DNA from: Chloroflexota bacterium
Lineage (GTDB): Bacteria; Chloroflexota; UBA11872
Assembly (NCBI GenBank): GCA_022821905.1
Contig: JAJECS010000003.1
Span: forward strand, 1-64,000
DNA: 64,000 bases
Reading direction: 5' to 3'
In this document: piece after piece, positions 43,750-54,427 of the stretch
How the letters are laid out: each line of letters starts with the position of its first letter
How positions within the stretch are numbered: position 1 is the first letter of the stretch
Notes under the pieces: generated by a model
Seen by the model: only the letters and a program-made list of their open reading frames with translations
Told to the model about the DNA's origin: nothing
Database searches by the model: none
Program-made: the position numbers and the translations under genes

Positions 43750-46133
43750 CCATCCTCGAGCACGATTCGATACCGCCCGACCTCGAAATCATCGACCCCG
43801 ACGACCATGACGCGACCGGGGCCGACCGCGTGGAGCTACCGGTGCTGCCGTTGCGCGCCGAATCGCTGTACCCCGTCCCCGAGACCATGACGCCGTTTCT
43901 CGTTGGACGCGAGGGCTCCGTCTCGGCCATCGAGGACGCCCTGGCCCGCGACCGGCGGATCCTGGCCGTGGCCCAGCGCGACCCCAACAAGGAGGAGGTT
44001 GGCTTCGAGGACCTGCACGAGTTGGGGACCGAGGCCAGGATCATCCGCATGTTGCGGTTGCCGGACGGAACAACCAGCGTGCTCGTGCACGGCGTCCGGC
44101 GCGTCCGCGTGGTCTCGGTCATCAGCGAATACCCCATCGTGCGGGTCGTGGGTCAGGTCGTGGAGGACCTCGATGAGGACCCGGCGGCCTCACACGCGGC
44201 GATGCCGAAGGTGCTGGAGCTCTTCCAGCGCGTCGCCCGGCTCAGCGACGCCATTTCGGAGGAAGCGCAGATCCGCGCCATGAACGCCGAGACGCCCGGG
44301 TTGCTGGCCGACGTGGTGGCGGCGTCGCTCAGTCTGCCGCAGGACGATCACCAGACGCTGCTTGAAATGCGGGACGTGGCGGAGCGGCTGGATCGCGTGC
44401 GCACGCTGCTTGATGGGGAGATTCGCGTCCTCAAGCTCGAGCAGGAGATCCGCGAGAGCACCCGCAACGACGTCGACATCAAGCAGCGCGAGTTCTACCT
44501 GCGCGAGCAGATGCGGGCGATCATCAAGGAAATCGGGGAAACCAACGCCCAGAATGCCGAGATCGTCGCCATTCGCGAGCGGTTGGAGTCCAGCGCATAT
44601 CCCGAGGCGGTCGTCGCGCGTGGCCTCAAGGAGATCGACCGCCTGAACGCCCTGCCGCACGGATCGCCCGAAATCAGCGTGCTGCGCACCTACCTGGAGT
44701 GGCTGACGGAGCTGCCATGGCGGCGGCGGTCCCGAGACAAGACGGACGTGGCGCGGGCGGAAGACGTCCTCAACCAGCACCACCACGGGCTTAAGGACGT
44801 CAAGGAGCGCCTGCTGGAGTACATCGCGGTGCGTCATCTCGCGCGGCGCTCGCGCAGCCCCATCCTCTGCTTCGTGGGACCGCCGGGAGTCGGCAAGACG
44901 AGCCTGGGTCGCTCCATCGCCGAGGCCCTGGGCCGAAACTTCGTGCGCGTGTCACTGGGCGGCGTGCGCGACGAGGCCGAGATTCGCGGCCACCGCATGA
45001 CCTACGTGGGCTCCATGCCCGGCCGCATCCTGCAGAAGATGCGGGAAGCCGGGACTGTCAATCCCGTCTTCATGATCGATGAGATCGACAAGCTCGGGCT
45101 GGACTTTCGCGGCGACCCTGCCGCCGCCCTGCTCGAAGTGCTGGACCCGGAGCAGAACCACACCTTCAGCGATCACTATCTGGAGTTGCCATTCGACCTG
45201 AGCAAGGTGATGTTCATTGCCACCGCCAACACGCTGCACGGCCTGCCGCCCGCGCTGGTCGACCGCATGGAGGTGATCGAGCTTCCGGGCTACGTCGAAG
45301 ACGAGAAGGTAGCCATCGCCGAGCATTTCCTGGTCGCCCGGCAGCTGCATGAACATGGGCTGAGCGCCGATGCGCTCCAGTTCGAACGGGAGACGCTGCG
45401 GCGCATCGTGCAGGCTTACACCCGCGAGGCGGGCGTGCGCGAGCTGGAGCGCGCCATCGCCACCATCGCCCGCAAGCAGGCCCTGGCCCGCGCCGAGGGT
45501 GGCGAGGGGCGGCAACGGATTCGAGCCAAGCACGTGCCGGAATTTCTCGGCCCGCCTAAATACCGCTACGGCAAGGCGGAGAGCGAAGACGCGCACGCCG
45601 TGGCGACGGCGGTGTTCACCACGCCGGCGGGCGGCGACCTGCTGCCGATCGAGGTATCCATTGCCGAGGGCGCCGGCAAGGTCACGCTGACGGGCTCGCT
45701 GGGCGACGTGATTCAGGAGTCCGCCCACGCCGCCATCACCTATGCCCGGGCGCATGCCGACGAGCTTGGCTATGGCGCTTCCGACTTCGACGCCGTGGAC
45801 ATTCACGTGCACGTGCCCCAGGGCGCCCTGCCGAAGGAAGGCCCGGCGTCAGGCGTGGCCATCGCCGCCGCGCTGGTCTCGGCCCTGGCCCGCCGCAGGG
45901 TGCGCGGCAGCGCCGCCATGACCGGAGAAATCACGCTGCGCGGGCGCGTGCTGCCGGTCAGCGGAATCAAGGAGAAGGTCCTGGCCGCCCAACGCGCTGG
46001 CATCGAGACCTTCGTGCTGCCACATGGCAACCGGAAAGATCTGGACGAGCTGGACGCGGACACCCGGCGCGGCCTGGAATTCGCGCTCGCGACCACGGTG
46101 GACGAGGCGCTCGCACACGTTCTGGTGGGCTAG
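43746..46133 (+). CDS. lon: ATP-dependent protease Lon
   Basis: A 795-residue LonA-type protease. The N-terminal substrate-binding LON domain runs to about 200, then a helical region, the AAA+ domain with Walker [12 protein letters not shown] and Walker [12 protein letters not shown], and the C-terminal peptidase. The catalytic dyad region reads [11 protein letters not shown] in place of the usual PKDGPSAG, with Ser at residue 702, one position later than in E. coli; the lysine loop [17 protein letters not shown] is intact. It degrades misfolded and regulatory proteins in the cytoplasm. ATG 43746 overlaps the preceding stop. Confidence 0.95.
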   Translation: MTILEHDSIPPDLEIIDPDDHDATGADRVELPVLPLRAESLYPVPETMTPFLVGREGSVSAIEDALARDRRILAVAQRDPNKEEVGFEDLHELGTEARIIRMLRLPDGTTSVLVHGVRRVRVVSVISEYPIVRVVGQVVEDLDEDPAASHAAMPKVLELFQRVARLSDAISEEAQIRAMNAETPGLLADVVAASLSLPQDDHQTLLEMRDVAERLDRVRTLLDGEIRVLKLEQEIRESTRNDVDIKQREFYLREQMRAIIKEIGETNAQNAEIVAIRERLESSAYPEAVVARGLKEIDRLNALPHGSPEISVLRTYLEWLTELPWRRRSRDKTDVARAEDVLNQHHHGLKDVKERLLEYIAVRHLARRSRSPILCFVGPPGVGKTSLGRSIAEALGRNFVRVSLGGVRDEAEIRGHRMTYVGSMPGRILQKMREAGTVNPVFMIDEIDKLGLDFRGDPAAALLEVLDPEQNHTFSDHYLELPFDLSKVMFIATANTLHGLPPALVDRMEVIELPGYVEDEKVAIAEHFLVARQLHEHGLSADALQFERETLRRIVQAYTREAGVRELERAIATIARKQALARAEGGEGRQRIRAKHVPEFLGPPKYRYGKAESEDAHAVATAVFTTPAGGDLLPIEVSIAEGAGKVTLTGSLGDVIQESAHAAITYARAHADELGYGASDFDAVDIHVHVPQGALPKEGPASGVAIAAALVSALARRRVRGSAAMTGEITLRGRVLPVSGIKEKVLAAQRAGIETFVLPHGNRKDLDELDADTRRGLEFALATTVDEALAHVLVG

Positions 46134-46244
46134 CGCGACCGGATCCGCCGCCAGGGGAGACTCTGGCGACCGAAGGGAGTGGCTATTCTGCGTTACGCGT
46201 CCGCGGCGCTGCCCGCGGAATGGGAGAGCTGAGCAAGCGGTCTG

Positions 46245-47300
46245 ATGTTTGGTCCGTTCAACACGCTTCTCGGGCTCTTCTCGCGCGACCTCGGCATTGA
46301 CCTGGGCACGGCCAACACCCTGGTCTACGTGAAAGACCGCGGCGTGGTGCTGTCCGAGCCGTCGGTGGTCGCGACCGACCAGAACACGATGCGCGTGCTG
46401 GCCGTGGGCGCCGAGGCCAAGAAGATGGTGGGCCGAACACCGTCCAACATCACGGCCATGCGACCGCTGCGCGACGGCGTGATCGCCGACTTCGACACCG
46501 TGGAGACCATGCTGCAGTACTTCATCAGCCGCGTGCACGAGGAGCTGCCGTTCGCACCGCGTCCCCGCGTGATCGTCGGCGTGCCCTCGGGCGTCACCGA
46601 GGTTGAGAAGCGCGCCGTCCACGAGGCGAGCCTGCAGGCCGGCGCCCGCGAGGTCTACCTGATCGAGGAGCCCATGGCCGCCGCCATCGGCGCCGGACAA
46701 CCGATTCAGGACGCCACGGGCAACATGATCGTGGACATCGGCGGCGGCACGACCGAGGTCGCCGTAATCTCGCTGGGCGGCGTGGTGGTGAGCCACAGCA
46801 TTCGCGTGGCGGGCGACGAGATCGACGAGCAGATCGTGGAGTACTGCCGCAACGAGCACATGCTGCTCATCGGCGAGCGCACGGCGGAGGCTTGCAAGAT
46901 CGCCGTCGGATCGGCCTACGCCGGATTGCAGGAAGACACCGTGCTCGTCCGCGGCCGCGACCTGCAGAGCGGGCTGCCGCGCCAGGCCGAGCTGACGTCC
47001 GGGCACATCCGTGAGGCGATCAGCGCGCCGGTGACCGAAGTCGTCGACAACGTGAAGCTTGCCATCGAGGCCACGCCCCCCGAGCTGCTGGCCGACATCA
47101 TGGAGCACGGCATCTATCTCGCCGGCGGCGGGGCCCTGTTGCGCAATCTGGACAAGCGCATCGAGCAGGAGGCCGACATTCCCGTGCACGTCGCGGAAAA
47201 CCCGCTCGAAGCGGTGGTGCGGGGCACGGGCGCGTGCCTGCACAATCTCGAGGCCTACCGCGAGGTCTTCGTCGCGGAGAACAGATCTCCATACGCCTAG
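46245..47300 (+). CDS. mreB: rod shape-determining protein MreB
   Basis: A 351-residue actin homologue. Phosphate-binding loops are LGIDLGTANTLVYV and MIVDIGGGTTEVAVISLGG, and the adenosine-binding GIYLAGGGALLRNLDK closes the fold. It polymerises at the membrane and positions the elongation wall-synthesis complex. It heads the cluster mreB-mreC-mreD-mrdA-rodA; mreC starts immediately after its stop. Presence of the set predicts a rod-shaped, peptidoglycan-containing cell. Confidence 0.96.
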   Translation: MFGPFNTLLGLFSRDLGIDLGTANTLVYVKDRGVVLSEPSVVATDQNTMRVLAVGAEAKKMVGRTPSNITAMRPLRDGVIADFDTVETMLQYFISRVHEELPFAPRPRVIVGVPSGVTEVEKRAVHEASLQAGAREVYLIEEPMAAAIGAGQPIQDATGNMIVDIGGGTTEVAVISLGGVVVSHSIRVAGDEIDEQIVEYCRNEHMLLIGERTAEACKIAVGSAYAGLQEDTVLVRGRDLQSGLPRQAELTSGHIREAISAPVTEVVDNVKLAIEATPPELLADIMEHGIYLAGGGALLRNLDKRIEQEADIPVHVAENPLEAVVRGTGACLHNLEAYREVFVAENRSPYA

Positions 47301-48134
47301 GTGGTCACGAGCATGCGGGGAGGCCAGCGAGCCGCGATCGTGCTGATCGGGCTGATCGTCGCGGCGGTCGTGCTCTCGATGCTGCACAACACCGGCGCCA
47401 GCGTGCCGGTGGAGGGTCTCGTCCTGCGAGTGGTGGAACCCGTGCGGAGCGCCCTCACGACGGTCGCCAGCGGCGCCTCGCGAGCGCTGGCCGACCTCGA
47501 ACGGTTCGGCGAAATGCGCGAGGAGAACGCCGCGCTGCGGGTCGAAGTGGCCGAGCTTCGGGCGCAGGCCGCCCGCCTCAGCGACGCCGAAAGCGAGAAC
47601 GAGCGTTTTCGAGAGGCCCTGGCCTATCTGGACGAAAACCCGGAGCTGGAGCTGGTGACCGCCCGCATTGTCGGGCGCGACAGCCTCGACATGCTGGACA
47701 CGATCGTGATCGATCGGGGCGCGTCCTCAGGCATCCGGGTGGGGATGGCGGTGGTGGCCAACGGGGGCCTGGCCGGCCGTGTGACCAAGGTGACCGACGC
47801 CACGGCGGACATCCTGCCCGTGCACAGTCCGCAGAGCACCGTGAGCGTGCTGGCTCAGGGTGACGACGCCACGGCGGACGGCACGTTGGACGGGACCAAC
47901 GGCGCCGATCTCGTGATGCGCCACATTGATGCCGAGGCCGCGATCATGGTGGGCGACCCGGTCGTGACCTCCAGCCTTGGCGGCAGCCTCCCGCGCGGGA
48001 TCCCGGTGGGGCGAATCGTGGCCATCGAGGTCTCGCCCACGAGCGTGCTGCGCCAGGCTATCGTGGAGCCGCTCGTGCAGCCCGAGCGCCTGGACGTCGT
48101 CCAGGTGATCCGCGGGCAGACCGCCGGGGCGTAG
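47301..48134 (+). CDS. mreC: rod shape-determining protein MreC
   Basis: A 277-residue bitopic membrane protein. One N-terminal membrane helix (AAIVLIGLIVAAVVLSML) is followed by a coiled coil (residues about 60-100, rich in Glu/Ala/Arg heptads such as MREENAALRVEVAELRAQ) and the MreC beta domain with ARIVGRDSLDMLDTIVIDRG. It links MreB to the PBP2/RodA machinery. GTG at 47301 follows the mreB stop directly; ATG 47313 is an alternative. Confidence 0.9.
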   Translation: MVTSMRGGQRAAIVLIGLIVAAVVLSMLHNTGASVPVEGLVLRVVEPVRSALTTVASGASRALADLERFGEMREENAALRVEVAELRAQAARLSDAESENERFREALAYLDENPELELVTARIVGRDSLDMLDTIVIDRGASSGIRVGMAVVANGGLAGRVTKVTDATADILPVHSPQSTVSVLAQGDDATADGTLDGTNGADLVMRHIDAEAAIMVGDPVVTSSLGGSLPRGIPVGRIVAIEVSPTSVLRQAIVEPLVQPERLDVVQVIRGQTAGA

Positions 48135-48136
48135 GC

Positions 48137-48703
48137 GTGGTTTCGCATCTCGGGACGGCCGCACGCGGTGCGCGCTGGCTTCCATCGCCCGGCACGTTGG
48201 CGGCGGCGCTGTTCCTGGCGCTGCTGGCACTGGTGCAAACCTCGGTGTTGCCCTACTTCGAAATCCTGGGCGCACAGCCGTCGCTGATTCTCGTCAGCGT
48301 CGTGATCCTGGCCACGATGCAGGTGGGCACGCGGGCCCTCGGCTGGGGATTCGGCGGCGGGCTGTTGGTCGACCTGTTTTCGGCCGCGCCCCTCGGCACC
48401 AACGCGCTGCTGTTCACGCTCATCGCCTACGTGGCCGGCGGCGGCTTCGGCGGCGTCGACCGTGCGAACCTGCTCATCCCGGTCGTCGCGGTCGCCCTCG
48501 CAACCGCCGTCTACTACCCAAGCGCGCTGCTCGCCCTTCAGCTGCAGGGGATCGACGTCGCGTGGGAGGCTCATTTGCCCGCCCGTTTGTGGCCGGCGAT
48601 CGTCGTCAATCTTGGCGCCTCGGCGGTGCTCTACTACCCCGTGCGGGTGCTCGAACGCTGGACGCACGGTCGGCCAATTCCGACATTCCGAGGAGTACGC
48701 TAG
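48137..48703 (+). CDS. mreD: rod shape-determining protein MreD
   Basis: A 188-residue integral membrane protein with five or six predicted helices, including ALFLALLALVQTSVLPYF at the N-terminus and GWGFGGGLLVDLFSAAPLG, the most conserved MreD segment. It starts GTG 2 bases after mreC. Sequence conservation in MreD is low, so the call relies partly on position between mreC and mrdA. Confidence 0.88.
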   Translation: MVSHLGTAARGARWLPSPGTLAAALFLALLALVQTSVLPYFEILGAQPSLILVSVVILATMQVGTRALGWGFGGGLLVDLFSAAPLGTNALLFTLIAYVAGGGFGGVDRANLLIPVVAVALATAVYYPSALLALQLQGIDVAWEAHLPARLWPAIVVNLGASAVLYYPVRVLERWTHGRPIPTFRGVR

Positions 48704-48708
48704 ACGCC

Positions 48709-50661
48709 ATGGCGGCGAACAACGGACCGAGCGATCAATCGGCGGCGGGGGCGCCCGGGACCAAGAGCGACGGCGGCGCCAGCGCCAATCGCAAGCTCCG
48801 GCGCGGCCTGATCCTCGGCGGAGCCGTTGTCGCGGCTAACACGGCCCTGGCGGCACGACTCTGGCAGCTCCAGGTCGTTGAAACCGAGACCTACCAGGAA
48901 CAAGCGGCGCGGAATCGCCTGCGAACCGAATCGGTGCGACCGGTGCGGGGGCTGGTTTTCGACCGCAACCGCGAGCCCCTGGTCCGCAACGACCCGGTGT
49001 TCGGCGTATGGGTCACGCCGGCCGACGTGCCAAAGTCGCGCGAAGGTTCAATCATGGCCAGCCTGGCCGCCCTCACCGGCGAGCGACCCGACGATCTGCG
49101 CGTCAAGTTGTCGCAGGCTCGCTACGATCCGGGACGCCCCGTGCAGGTGGCGGCGGACGTGCAGCGCGACTCGGCGCTGGCGATCGAGGAGCGACGCCAC
49201 GACCTGCCGGGGGTGCAGGTTCGTTCCGGGATTCGTCGCCACTATCTCCACGGCGATGTCTTTGGGCACATGCTCGGATTCGTCGGCCCCGTACCCGCCG
49301 AGGCGCTCGAGGAGTACCAGGCGCTCGGCGTGGGCTTCGATGAGACAGTCGGGTTGGCGGGCCTGGAGCGCCAATTCCAGGGGGCGCTGCGCGGCGCCGA
49401 CGGCTCGCGGAAAGTCCAGATCGATGCGCTCGGGCGCGAGTTGAACGAGATCGACTCCCAGGCGCCGGTCGAGGGACGACACCTCGTGCTGACGGTCTCC
49501 GTTCGCGAGCAGCGGGCCATCCGCGAGATTCTGGCGCGGCATCTGGCCCTCCGTGACTCCGGCGCCGGGGTGGCCGTGGTCATTCGACCGGAGGACGGAT
49601 CGATCGTGGCGCTGGCCAGCCTGCCGGACTACGACAACAACGCCTTCGGAGTGGGCGGGGATCCCAGCGTGCTGACACGCCTGGTCACCGATCCGCGCCG
49701 CCCCCTCATCAATCATGCGGTGGCCGGCCTCTACCCGCCGGGCTCCAGCTACAAGGTCGTTGCGGCGTCGGCGGCGCTCGAAACGGGGATCGTGTTGCCG
49801 CAAACAAAGATTCGGTGCGACGGCCAGTTGGTGCTGCCGACCGGCTGGGCCTTCAACGACTGGCTGCCGACCGGCCACGGCATGGTCGACCTGCACCGGG
49901 GCATTTCCGAGTCGTGCAACATCTACTTTTACAACATCTCCGGCGGCAACCCCTATACCAATCTCACCGGGTTCGGCAATCGGCGGCTGGTGGAATTCGA
50001 GCGAGGGTTTGGGTTCGGCGAAGCCAGCGGAATTGACCTTCCCGGCGAGGCGGCCGGCCTTGTGCCAACCGCCGAATGGAAGCAGGGGAACCTGGGACAG
50101 CCCTGGGTGACGGGCGATACCTACCACGCAGCCATCGGCCAGGGGCTGGTGCAGGTCACACCGCTGCAAATCGCCATGATGTATGCGGCTGTGGGCAATG
50201 GCGGGCACCTGCTGCGCCCGCGCCTGGTGGACCGTATCGTCGACACCCAGGGCAACGTGCTCCAGCGCCTGCCCATCGGCGAGCGTGGGCGGCTGCCGGT
50301 TTCGGACGAGCATCTGCGCCTGCTGCAAAACGCGCTCTTGGAGGCCGTCAACGGTCCCAACGGCACCGGCAAGTGGGCACGCTCGGAATTCGCCGTCGTG
50401 GCCGGCAAGACCGGCACCGCCGAATACAGCGGAACGAGGGACTCGCAGGGCAATCTCCCGAGCCATGCGTGGTTTGCGGGCTACGCGCCGGCGGGCAACC
50501 CCGAATACGCATTCGCCGTCCTGGTTCGCGACGGTGGCGAGGGCGCATTTGCGGCCGCGCCGATCGCGCGGGACATCATCGACTACTTGATGACGGGTGA
50601 AATGCCGCCGCTGCCCCAGGACCGTCCGGACTTCATTCCGCCAACCCGGCGGCTGGCATGA
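48709..50661 (+). CDS. mrdA: penicillin-binding protein 2 (peptidoglycan transpeptidase)
   Basis: A 650-residue elongation transpeptidase. An N-terminal membrane anchor (LILGGAVVAANTALAARLW) precedes the pedestal with PVRGLVFDRNREPLVRNDP. The transpeptidase motifs are SSYK (catalytic S346, K349), SCN in ISESCNIYF and KTG (567-569). It cross-links lateral-wall peptidoglycan with RodA as glycosyltransferase partner. ATG 48709 is five bases after the mreD stop; its own stop overlaps rodA by four bases. Confidence 0.95.
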   Translation: MAANNGPSDQSAAGAPGTKSDGGASANRKLRRGLILGGAVVAANTALAARLWQLQVVETETYQEQAARNRLRTESVRPVRGLVFDRNREPLVRNDPVFGVWVTPADVPKSREGSIMASLAALTGERPDDLRVKLSQARYDPGRPVQVAADVQRDSALAIEERRHDLPGVQVRSGIRRHYLHGDVFGHMLGFVGPVPAEALEEYQALGVGFDETVGLAGLERQFQGALRGADGSRKVQIDALGRELNEIDSQAPVEGRHLVLTVSVREQRAIREILARHLALRDSGAGVAVVIRPEDGSIVALASLPDYDNNAFGVGGDPSVLTRLVTDPRRPLINHAVAGLYPPGSSYKVVAASAALETGIVLPQTKIRCDGQLVLPTGWAFNDWLPTGHGMVDLHRGISESCNIYFYNISGGNPYTNLTGFGNRRLVEFERGFGFGEASGIDLPGEAAGLVPTAEWKQGNLGQPWVTGDTYHAAIGQGLVQVTPLQIAMMYAAVGNGGHLLRPRLVDRIVDTQGNVLQRLPIGERGRLPVSDEHLRLLQNALLEAVNGPNGTGKWARSEFAVVAGKTGTAEYSGTRDSQGNLPSHAWFAGYAPAGNPEYAFAVLVRDGGEGAFAAAPIARDIIDYLMTGEMPPLPQDRPDFIPPTRRLA

Positions 50662-51824
50662 CGCACGTCCTGCGGCGCTTCGATCTCGCCGTCATCATCC
50701 CCTCGATCGCACTGGTTTCGGCTGGGATTCTCATGCTCTCCACCACCGGCGATCCAGGCCAAACGGGTCTGGACCACAAGGCGGTGCAGCAGGGCGTGTT
50801 CGTGGCCGTCGGGCTGGCGGTCGCCCTGGTGATGGCGTTCCTCGACTATCGGCTGCTCAATGCCGTGGCGCTGCCGGCATTCATCCTCGGGACGATCTTC
50901 GTTGCGGCCGTGGTGGTCTTTGGCGACGCCAGCCTGGGCGCCCAACGCTGGTTCGTGGTGGGGCCCATCGTGATTCAGCCGTCCGAAATCATGAAGCTCG
51001 CCGTCATCATTTATCTGGCGCGGTTTCTGGCACGGCGCGGCGAACGCGTCCGTTCCATTCGAACGCTGTTGCTCAGCCTGCTCATCGTGCTGGCGCCCGC
51101 GGCCCTGGTGTTCATCGAGCCGGATCTCGGCTCGGCGTTGGTATTCGTGGCAATCTGGCTGGCGATGGTGTTTGTCGCCGGCGCACGCTGGTGGCACGTG
51201 CTGATTCCGGCCGGGCTGGCGTTGGCCGCCTTCCCGTTCGCCTGGTTCTTCGCGCAGGACTACATGCGCGAGCGCTTCGTCGCGTTCTTCGATCCCGGAA
51301 GCGATCCGCTTGGCGCCGGCTATAACGTGCTGCAGGCCCGAATCTCGATCGGCTCGGGCGGCTGGTGGGGACAGGGCATCGGCCAGGGCACGCAGTCGCA
51401 GCTCGAGTTCTTGCGCGTCCGCGACACCGACTTCATCTTCGCCGTGCTGGGCGAGCAGCTGGGATTCGTCGGCGCGCTGGGCGTCATCTTGTTCTTCGCC
51501 ATCCTGCTCATCCAGGCCGTGGTCATCTCCATTCGCGCGCGCGATGATTTTGGCCGCTATCTGGCCATCGGCATTGCGGGCATGCTGTTCTTCCAGTCCT
51601 TCGTCAACATCGGCATGAACGTGGGGCTGATGCCGGTGACCGGAATCACGCTTCCGCTGTTGAGCTTTGGCCGCAACTCCCTCGTGGTCACCCTGGCGGC
51701 CATTGGCATTCTGCTCAGCATCAACGCGCATCGAACGTCCGCCCCGCATCGGCAGCAGGGCGTCTGGTGGGTATCGAGCGTGAGGCGGCTGACGGCCGGC
51801 CCCGAGACGTCGCCGCGGCCGTGA
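50658..51824 (+). CDS. rodA: RodA peptidoglycan glycosyltransferase (SEDS family)
   Basis: A 388-residue multi-pass SEDS protein. The catalytic-region hallmark WFVVGPIVIQPSEIMKLAVI and the loop YNVLQARISIGSGGWWGQG are present, with a C-terminal GLMPVTGITLPLLSFGRNSL. It polymerises glycan strands during elongation with PBP2. ATGA overlap with mrdA and a GTGA overlap with thrB downstream suggest continuous translation coupling across functionally unrelated genes. Confidence 0.95.
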   Translation: MTHVLRRFDLAVIIPSIALVSAGILMLSTTGDPGQTGLDHKAVQQGVFVAVGLAVALVMAFLDYRLLNAVALPAFILGTIFVAAVVVFGDASLGAQRWFVVGPIVIQPSEIMKLAVIIYLARFLARRGERVRSIRTLLLSLLIVLAPAALVFIEPDLGSALVFVAIWLAMVFVAGARWWHVLIPAGLALAAFPFAWFFAQDYMRERFVAFFDPGSDPLGAGYNVLQARISIGSGGWWGQGIGQGTQSQLEFLRVRDTDFIFAVLGEQLGFVGALGVILFFAILLIQAVVISIRARDDFGRYLAIGIAGMLFFQSFVNIGMNVGLMPVTGITLPLLSFGRNSLVVTLAAIGILLSINAHRTSAPHRQQGVWWVSSVRRLTAGPETSPRP

Positions 51825-52759
51825 GCGGTCCCGGATGGGCCGAGGTTGCCGTCCCGGCGTCGTCGGGGAATCTGGGCGCCGGATTCGACGCGCTTGGATT
51901 GGCGCTTGAGCTGCGAAACACCTATACGTTCGAACCCAGCAGTCACGACCACATCGAGGCCAGCGGAAAGTTCGCCGACTTCGTGCCGCGGGATGTCCGG
52001 CGCAACCTGGCCTTTCGCGCCTTCCGGTCGCTCGCGCCGACGTCGGCCGGCCCCTATCGGCTCCACGCGCGGCGGATCATCCCAGCCCAGGGCGGCCTGG
52101 GAAGCTCGGCCAGCGCCATCGTTGGCGGGCTCGTGGCCGCCACGCTCGCCTTCGACCTTGACGTCCCCCAGGACGACCTGCTGCGGCGGGCAGCCGAGCT
52201 CGAAGGACATGCGGACAACGTGGCGCCCGCGTTGCTGGGCGGCATGGTCGTCACCGTGCCGGACGGGCCCGACCTGGCCTGGCTGCGGCTCGAGTTTCCG
52301 GCAACCGTCGGGATTGTGCTGGTCGTGCCGGGCTACCGGGTGCCGACGCACCGAGCACGTCAGGTCCTGCCCGAGCAGGTCCCGCGGGCCGACGCCGTGG
52401 CCAACCTCGCCCGCGCGGCGCTGATGGTCGGCGCCGTGAGCCAGGAGCGCTTCGACCTGCTGCGGGAAGCCATGACCGATCGCCTGCATCAGCCCTACCG
52501 TGCCGCACTCAATCCCGCGCTGGAGCCGTGCATGGCGGCGGCGCTCGAAGCGGGCGCCTACGCGACGGCCCTCAGTGGGTCGGGGCCCACCGTCATCGCC
52601 TTCGGTCCGCGCGATCGCAACCTCTCGGTTGCCAGCTCGATGGCCGACGCCTGCCTGGACAGCGGCCACTCGTGCGAGACCTACGTGGTCAGCGCAGCCG
52701 TTGAGGGTGCCCATCCGACCGAGAACTGGCGAACGCGGACACGGCCAGCCGATCTATAA
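51821..52759 (+). CDS. thrB: homoserine kinase
   Basis: A 312-residue GHMP kinase. The family blocks are PASSGNLGAGFDALG, the ATP-binding GGLGSSASAIVGG and EGHADNVAPALLGG, with the C-terminal SGSGPTVIAFG. It phosphorylates homoserine for threonine synthesis. The start is GTG 51821 overlapping the rodA stop; a GTG at 51767 would lie well inside rodA and extend the protein beyond family length. Confidence 0.92.
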   Translation: MSGPGWAEVAVPASSGNLGAGFDALGLALELRNTYTFEPSSHDHIEASGKFADFVPRDVRRNLAFRAFRSLAPTSAGPYRLHARRIIPAQGGLGSSASAIVGGLVAATLAFDLDVPQDDLLRRAAELEGHADNVAPALLGGMVVTVPDGPDLAWLRLEFPATVGIVLVVPGYRVPTHRARQVLPEQVPRADAVANLARAALMVGAVSQERFDLLREAMTDRLHQPYRAALNPALEPCMAAALEAGAYATALSGSGPTVIAFGPRDRNLSVASSMADACLDSGHSCETYVVSAAVEGAHPTENWRTRTRPADL

Positions 52760-52760
52760 T
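52755..52760 (+). promoter_or_regulatory. possible -10 box ahead of guaA
   Basis: A perfect TATAAT overlapping the thrB stop, 11 bases before the GTG chosen for guaA. If used, transcription would start within a few bases of the GTG and give an almost leaderless purine-operon mRNA. No matching -35 hexamer is seen, so this could be chance. Confidence 0.3.
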
Positions 52761-52771
52761 CAGGCGTCGGC

Positions 52772-54427
52772 GTGCACCGTCGCTTGAACGCGCGGCGGGC
52801 GCCGCAGGGAGGCCTACTGCTCACCGAATCGAGCGCTCGCGGAGTTGTCCCGCGCCCGGACGCGACCGGCGCCGGCGCGGACATCGCTGCATCGGTTGGA
52901 CACGAGACCATCGCGGTGCTCGATTTCGGGTCGCAATACAGCCAGCTCATCGCACGGCGGATCCGCGAAGTCGGCGTCCGCACCGAGCTCTTGGCCCCCG
53001 ACCAACTGGGCACGGTCGACCGCCGCAACCTGCGCGGCATTGTGCTGTCCGGCGGTCCGGCCAGCGTCTACGCGCCGGGCGCCCCTCAGCTTCCGGCGGA
53101 CGTGCTGGACGCGGGCGTCCCGGTCCTGGGGATCTGCTACGGCATGCAGCTGCTCAGCCACAGCCTGGGCGGCCGCGTGCAACCCGCGACACGGCGCGAG
53201 TACGGCCCGGCGCGCGTGCGTGTCGCCGAGGGGGCGCATCCGCTGTTCGCCGGCTTGCCGCCTGCGTTCGACGTGTGGATGAGCCACGGCGACGTGGTTG
53301 AAGAGTTGCCGCCCGGCTTTTGCTCGGTGGCCGCAACCGCCCACTCGCCCACGGCGGCCATGTCCAACGGCAACGGCGTGAGCGCGCTGCAGTTTCATCC
53401 CGAAGTCCGGCACACATCCCACGGGCTGGACCTGCTGCGAAATTTCGCGCGTGACATCTGCGGCTGCCGTGGCGACTGGACCCCCGCGTCCCTCGTGCGG
53501 GAGGCCATTGCCGACATCCGCCGCCGCGCCGCCGGCGCTCGCGTGATTTGCGGGCTCAGCGGCGGCGTCGACAGCGCCGTCACCGCGGCGCTGGTGCACG
53601 CCGCGATCGGCAACCGGCTCACGTGCATCCTGATCGACACCGGCTTGCTGCGCGCGGGCGAGGTCGCGCAAGTCCGGGACGCGCTTCGCACCAGCCAGAA
53701 CCTCGAGCTCATCGTCGTCGACGCGGCCAATGAGTTCCTGAGCGGCCTGCAAGGCGTGAGCGACCCGGAGCGGAAGCGCGCCATCATCGGCGAGGCCTTC
53801 ATTCGCGCCTTCGAGCGCGAGGCCGCCCGGATCGACGACGCGCGCTTCCTGGCTCAGGGCACGATCTACCCCGACGTGATCGAAAGCGGCGGTCGCCTCG
53901 GTGCGGCGGTCATCAAGTCGCATCACAACGTCGGCGGGTTGCCCGATCGCCTGGGCCTGGAGTTGCTGGAGCCGCTGCGCGAGCTCTTCAAGGACGAGGT
54001 GCGCGCCGTGGGGCGCGAGCTTGGCCTGCCGGGCTCGATCGTCGACCGCCAGCCATTTCCCGGGCCGGGGCTCGCCGTGCGTGCGCTCGGCGACCTGACG
54101 CCCGCGCGAATCGAGACTCTGCGGGCGGCGGACGCGATTGTGCTCCAGGAGCTCGAGCCGATCGCCGCCACGCATTCCCTCGCGCAGTACTTTGCCGTGC
54201 TGCCGGGGGTGCGCAGCGTCGGCGTGATGGGCGACGAGCGAACCTACGGCGAGCTGGTGGCCGTCCGGGCCGTAACGTCGGACGACTTCATGACCGCCGA
54301 CTGGGCGCGCATCCCCGCCGACGTGCTGGCGCGAATCTCGAGCCGGCTGGTGAACGAGGTCCCCGGCGTCAATCGTGTGGTCTACGACATCACCTCCAAG
54401 CCCCCGGGGACCATCGAATGGGAATAA
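52772..54427 (+). CDS. guaA: GMP synthase (glutamine-hydrolysing)
   Basis: A 551-residue enzyme converting XMP to GMP. The class I amidotransferase domain has [14 protein letters not shown], nucleophile C122 in GICYGMQLL and the LQFHPEV histidine. The ATP pyrophosphatase loop is [14 protein letters not shown], and the dimerisation domain ends with [20 protein letters not shown] and KPPGTIEWE, so the protein is complete. The nucleophile sits about 36 residues later than in E. coli (C86), so GTG 52772 gives an N-terminal extension of unclear reality. It leads the purine cluster. Confidence 0.93.
   Translation: MHRRLNARRAPQGGLLLTESSARGVVPRPDATGAGADIAASVGHETIAVLDFGSQYSQLIARRIREVGVRTELLAPDQLGTVDRRNLRGIVLSGGPASVYAPGAPQLPADVLDAGVPVLGICYGMQLLSHSLGGRVQPATRREYGPARVRVAEGAHPLFAGLPPAFDVWMSHGDVVEELPPGFCSVAATAHSPTAAMSNGNGVSALQFHPEVRHTSHGLDLLRNFARDICGCRGDWTPASLVREAIADIRRRAAGARVICGLSGGVDSAVTAALVHAAIGNRLTCILIDTGLLRAGEVAQVRDALRTSQNLELIVVDAANEFLSGLQGVSDPERKRAIIGEAFIRAFEREAARIDDARFLAQGTIYPDVIESGGRLGAAVIKSHHNVGGLPDRLGLELLEPLRELFKDEVRAVGRELGLPGSIVDRQPFPGPGLAVRALGDLTPARIETLRAADAIVLQELEPIAATHSLAQYFAVLPGVRSVGVMGDERTYGELVAVRAVTSDDFMTADWARIPADVLARISSRLVNEVPGVNRVVYDITSKPPGTIEWE

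Noticed and set aside
51767..51820. Upstream GTG as the thrB start
   Set aside because: It would overlap rodA by 58 bases and add residues before the conserved kinase start; the GTGA overlap at 51821 matches the local pattern.
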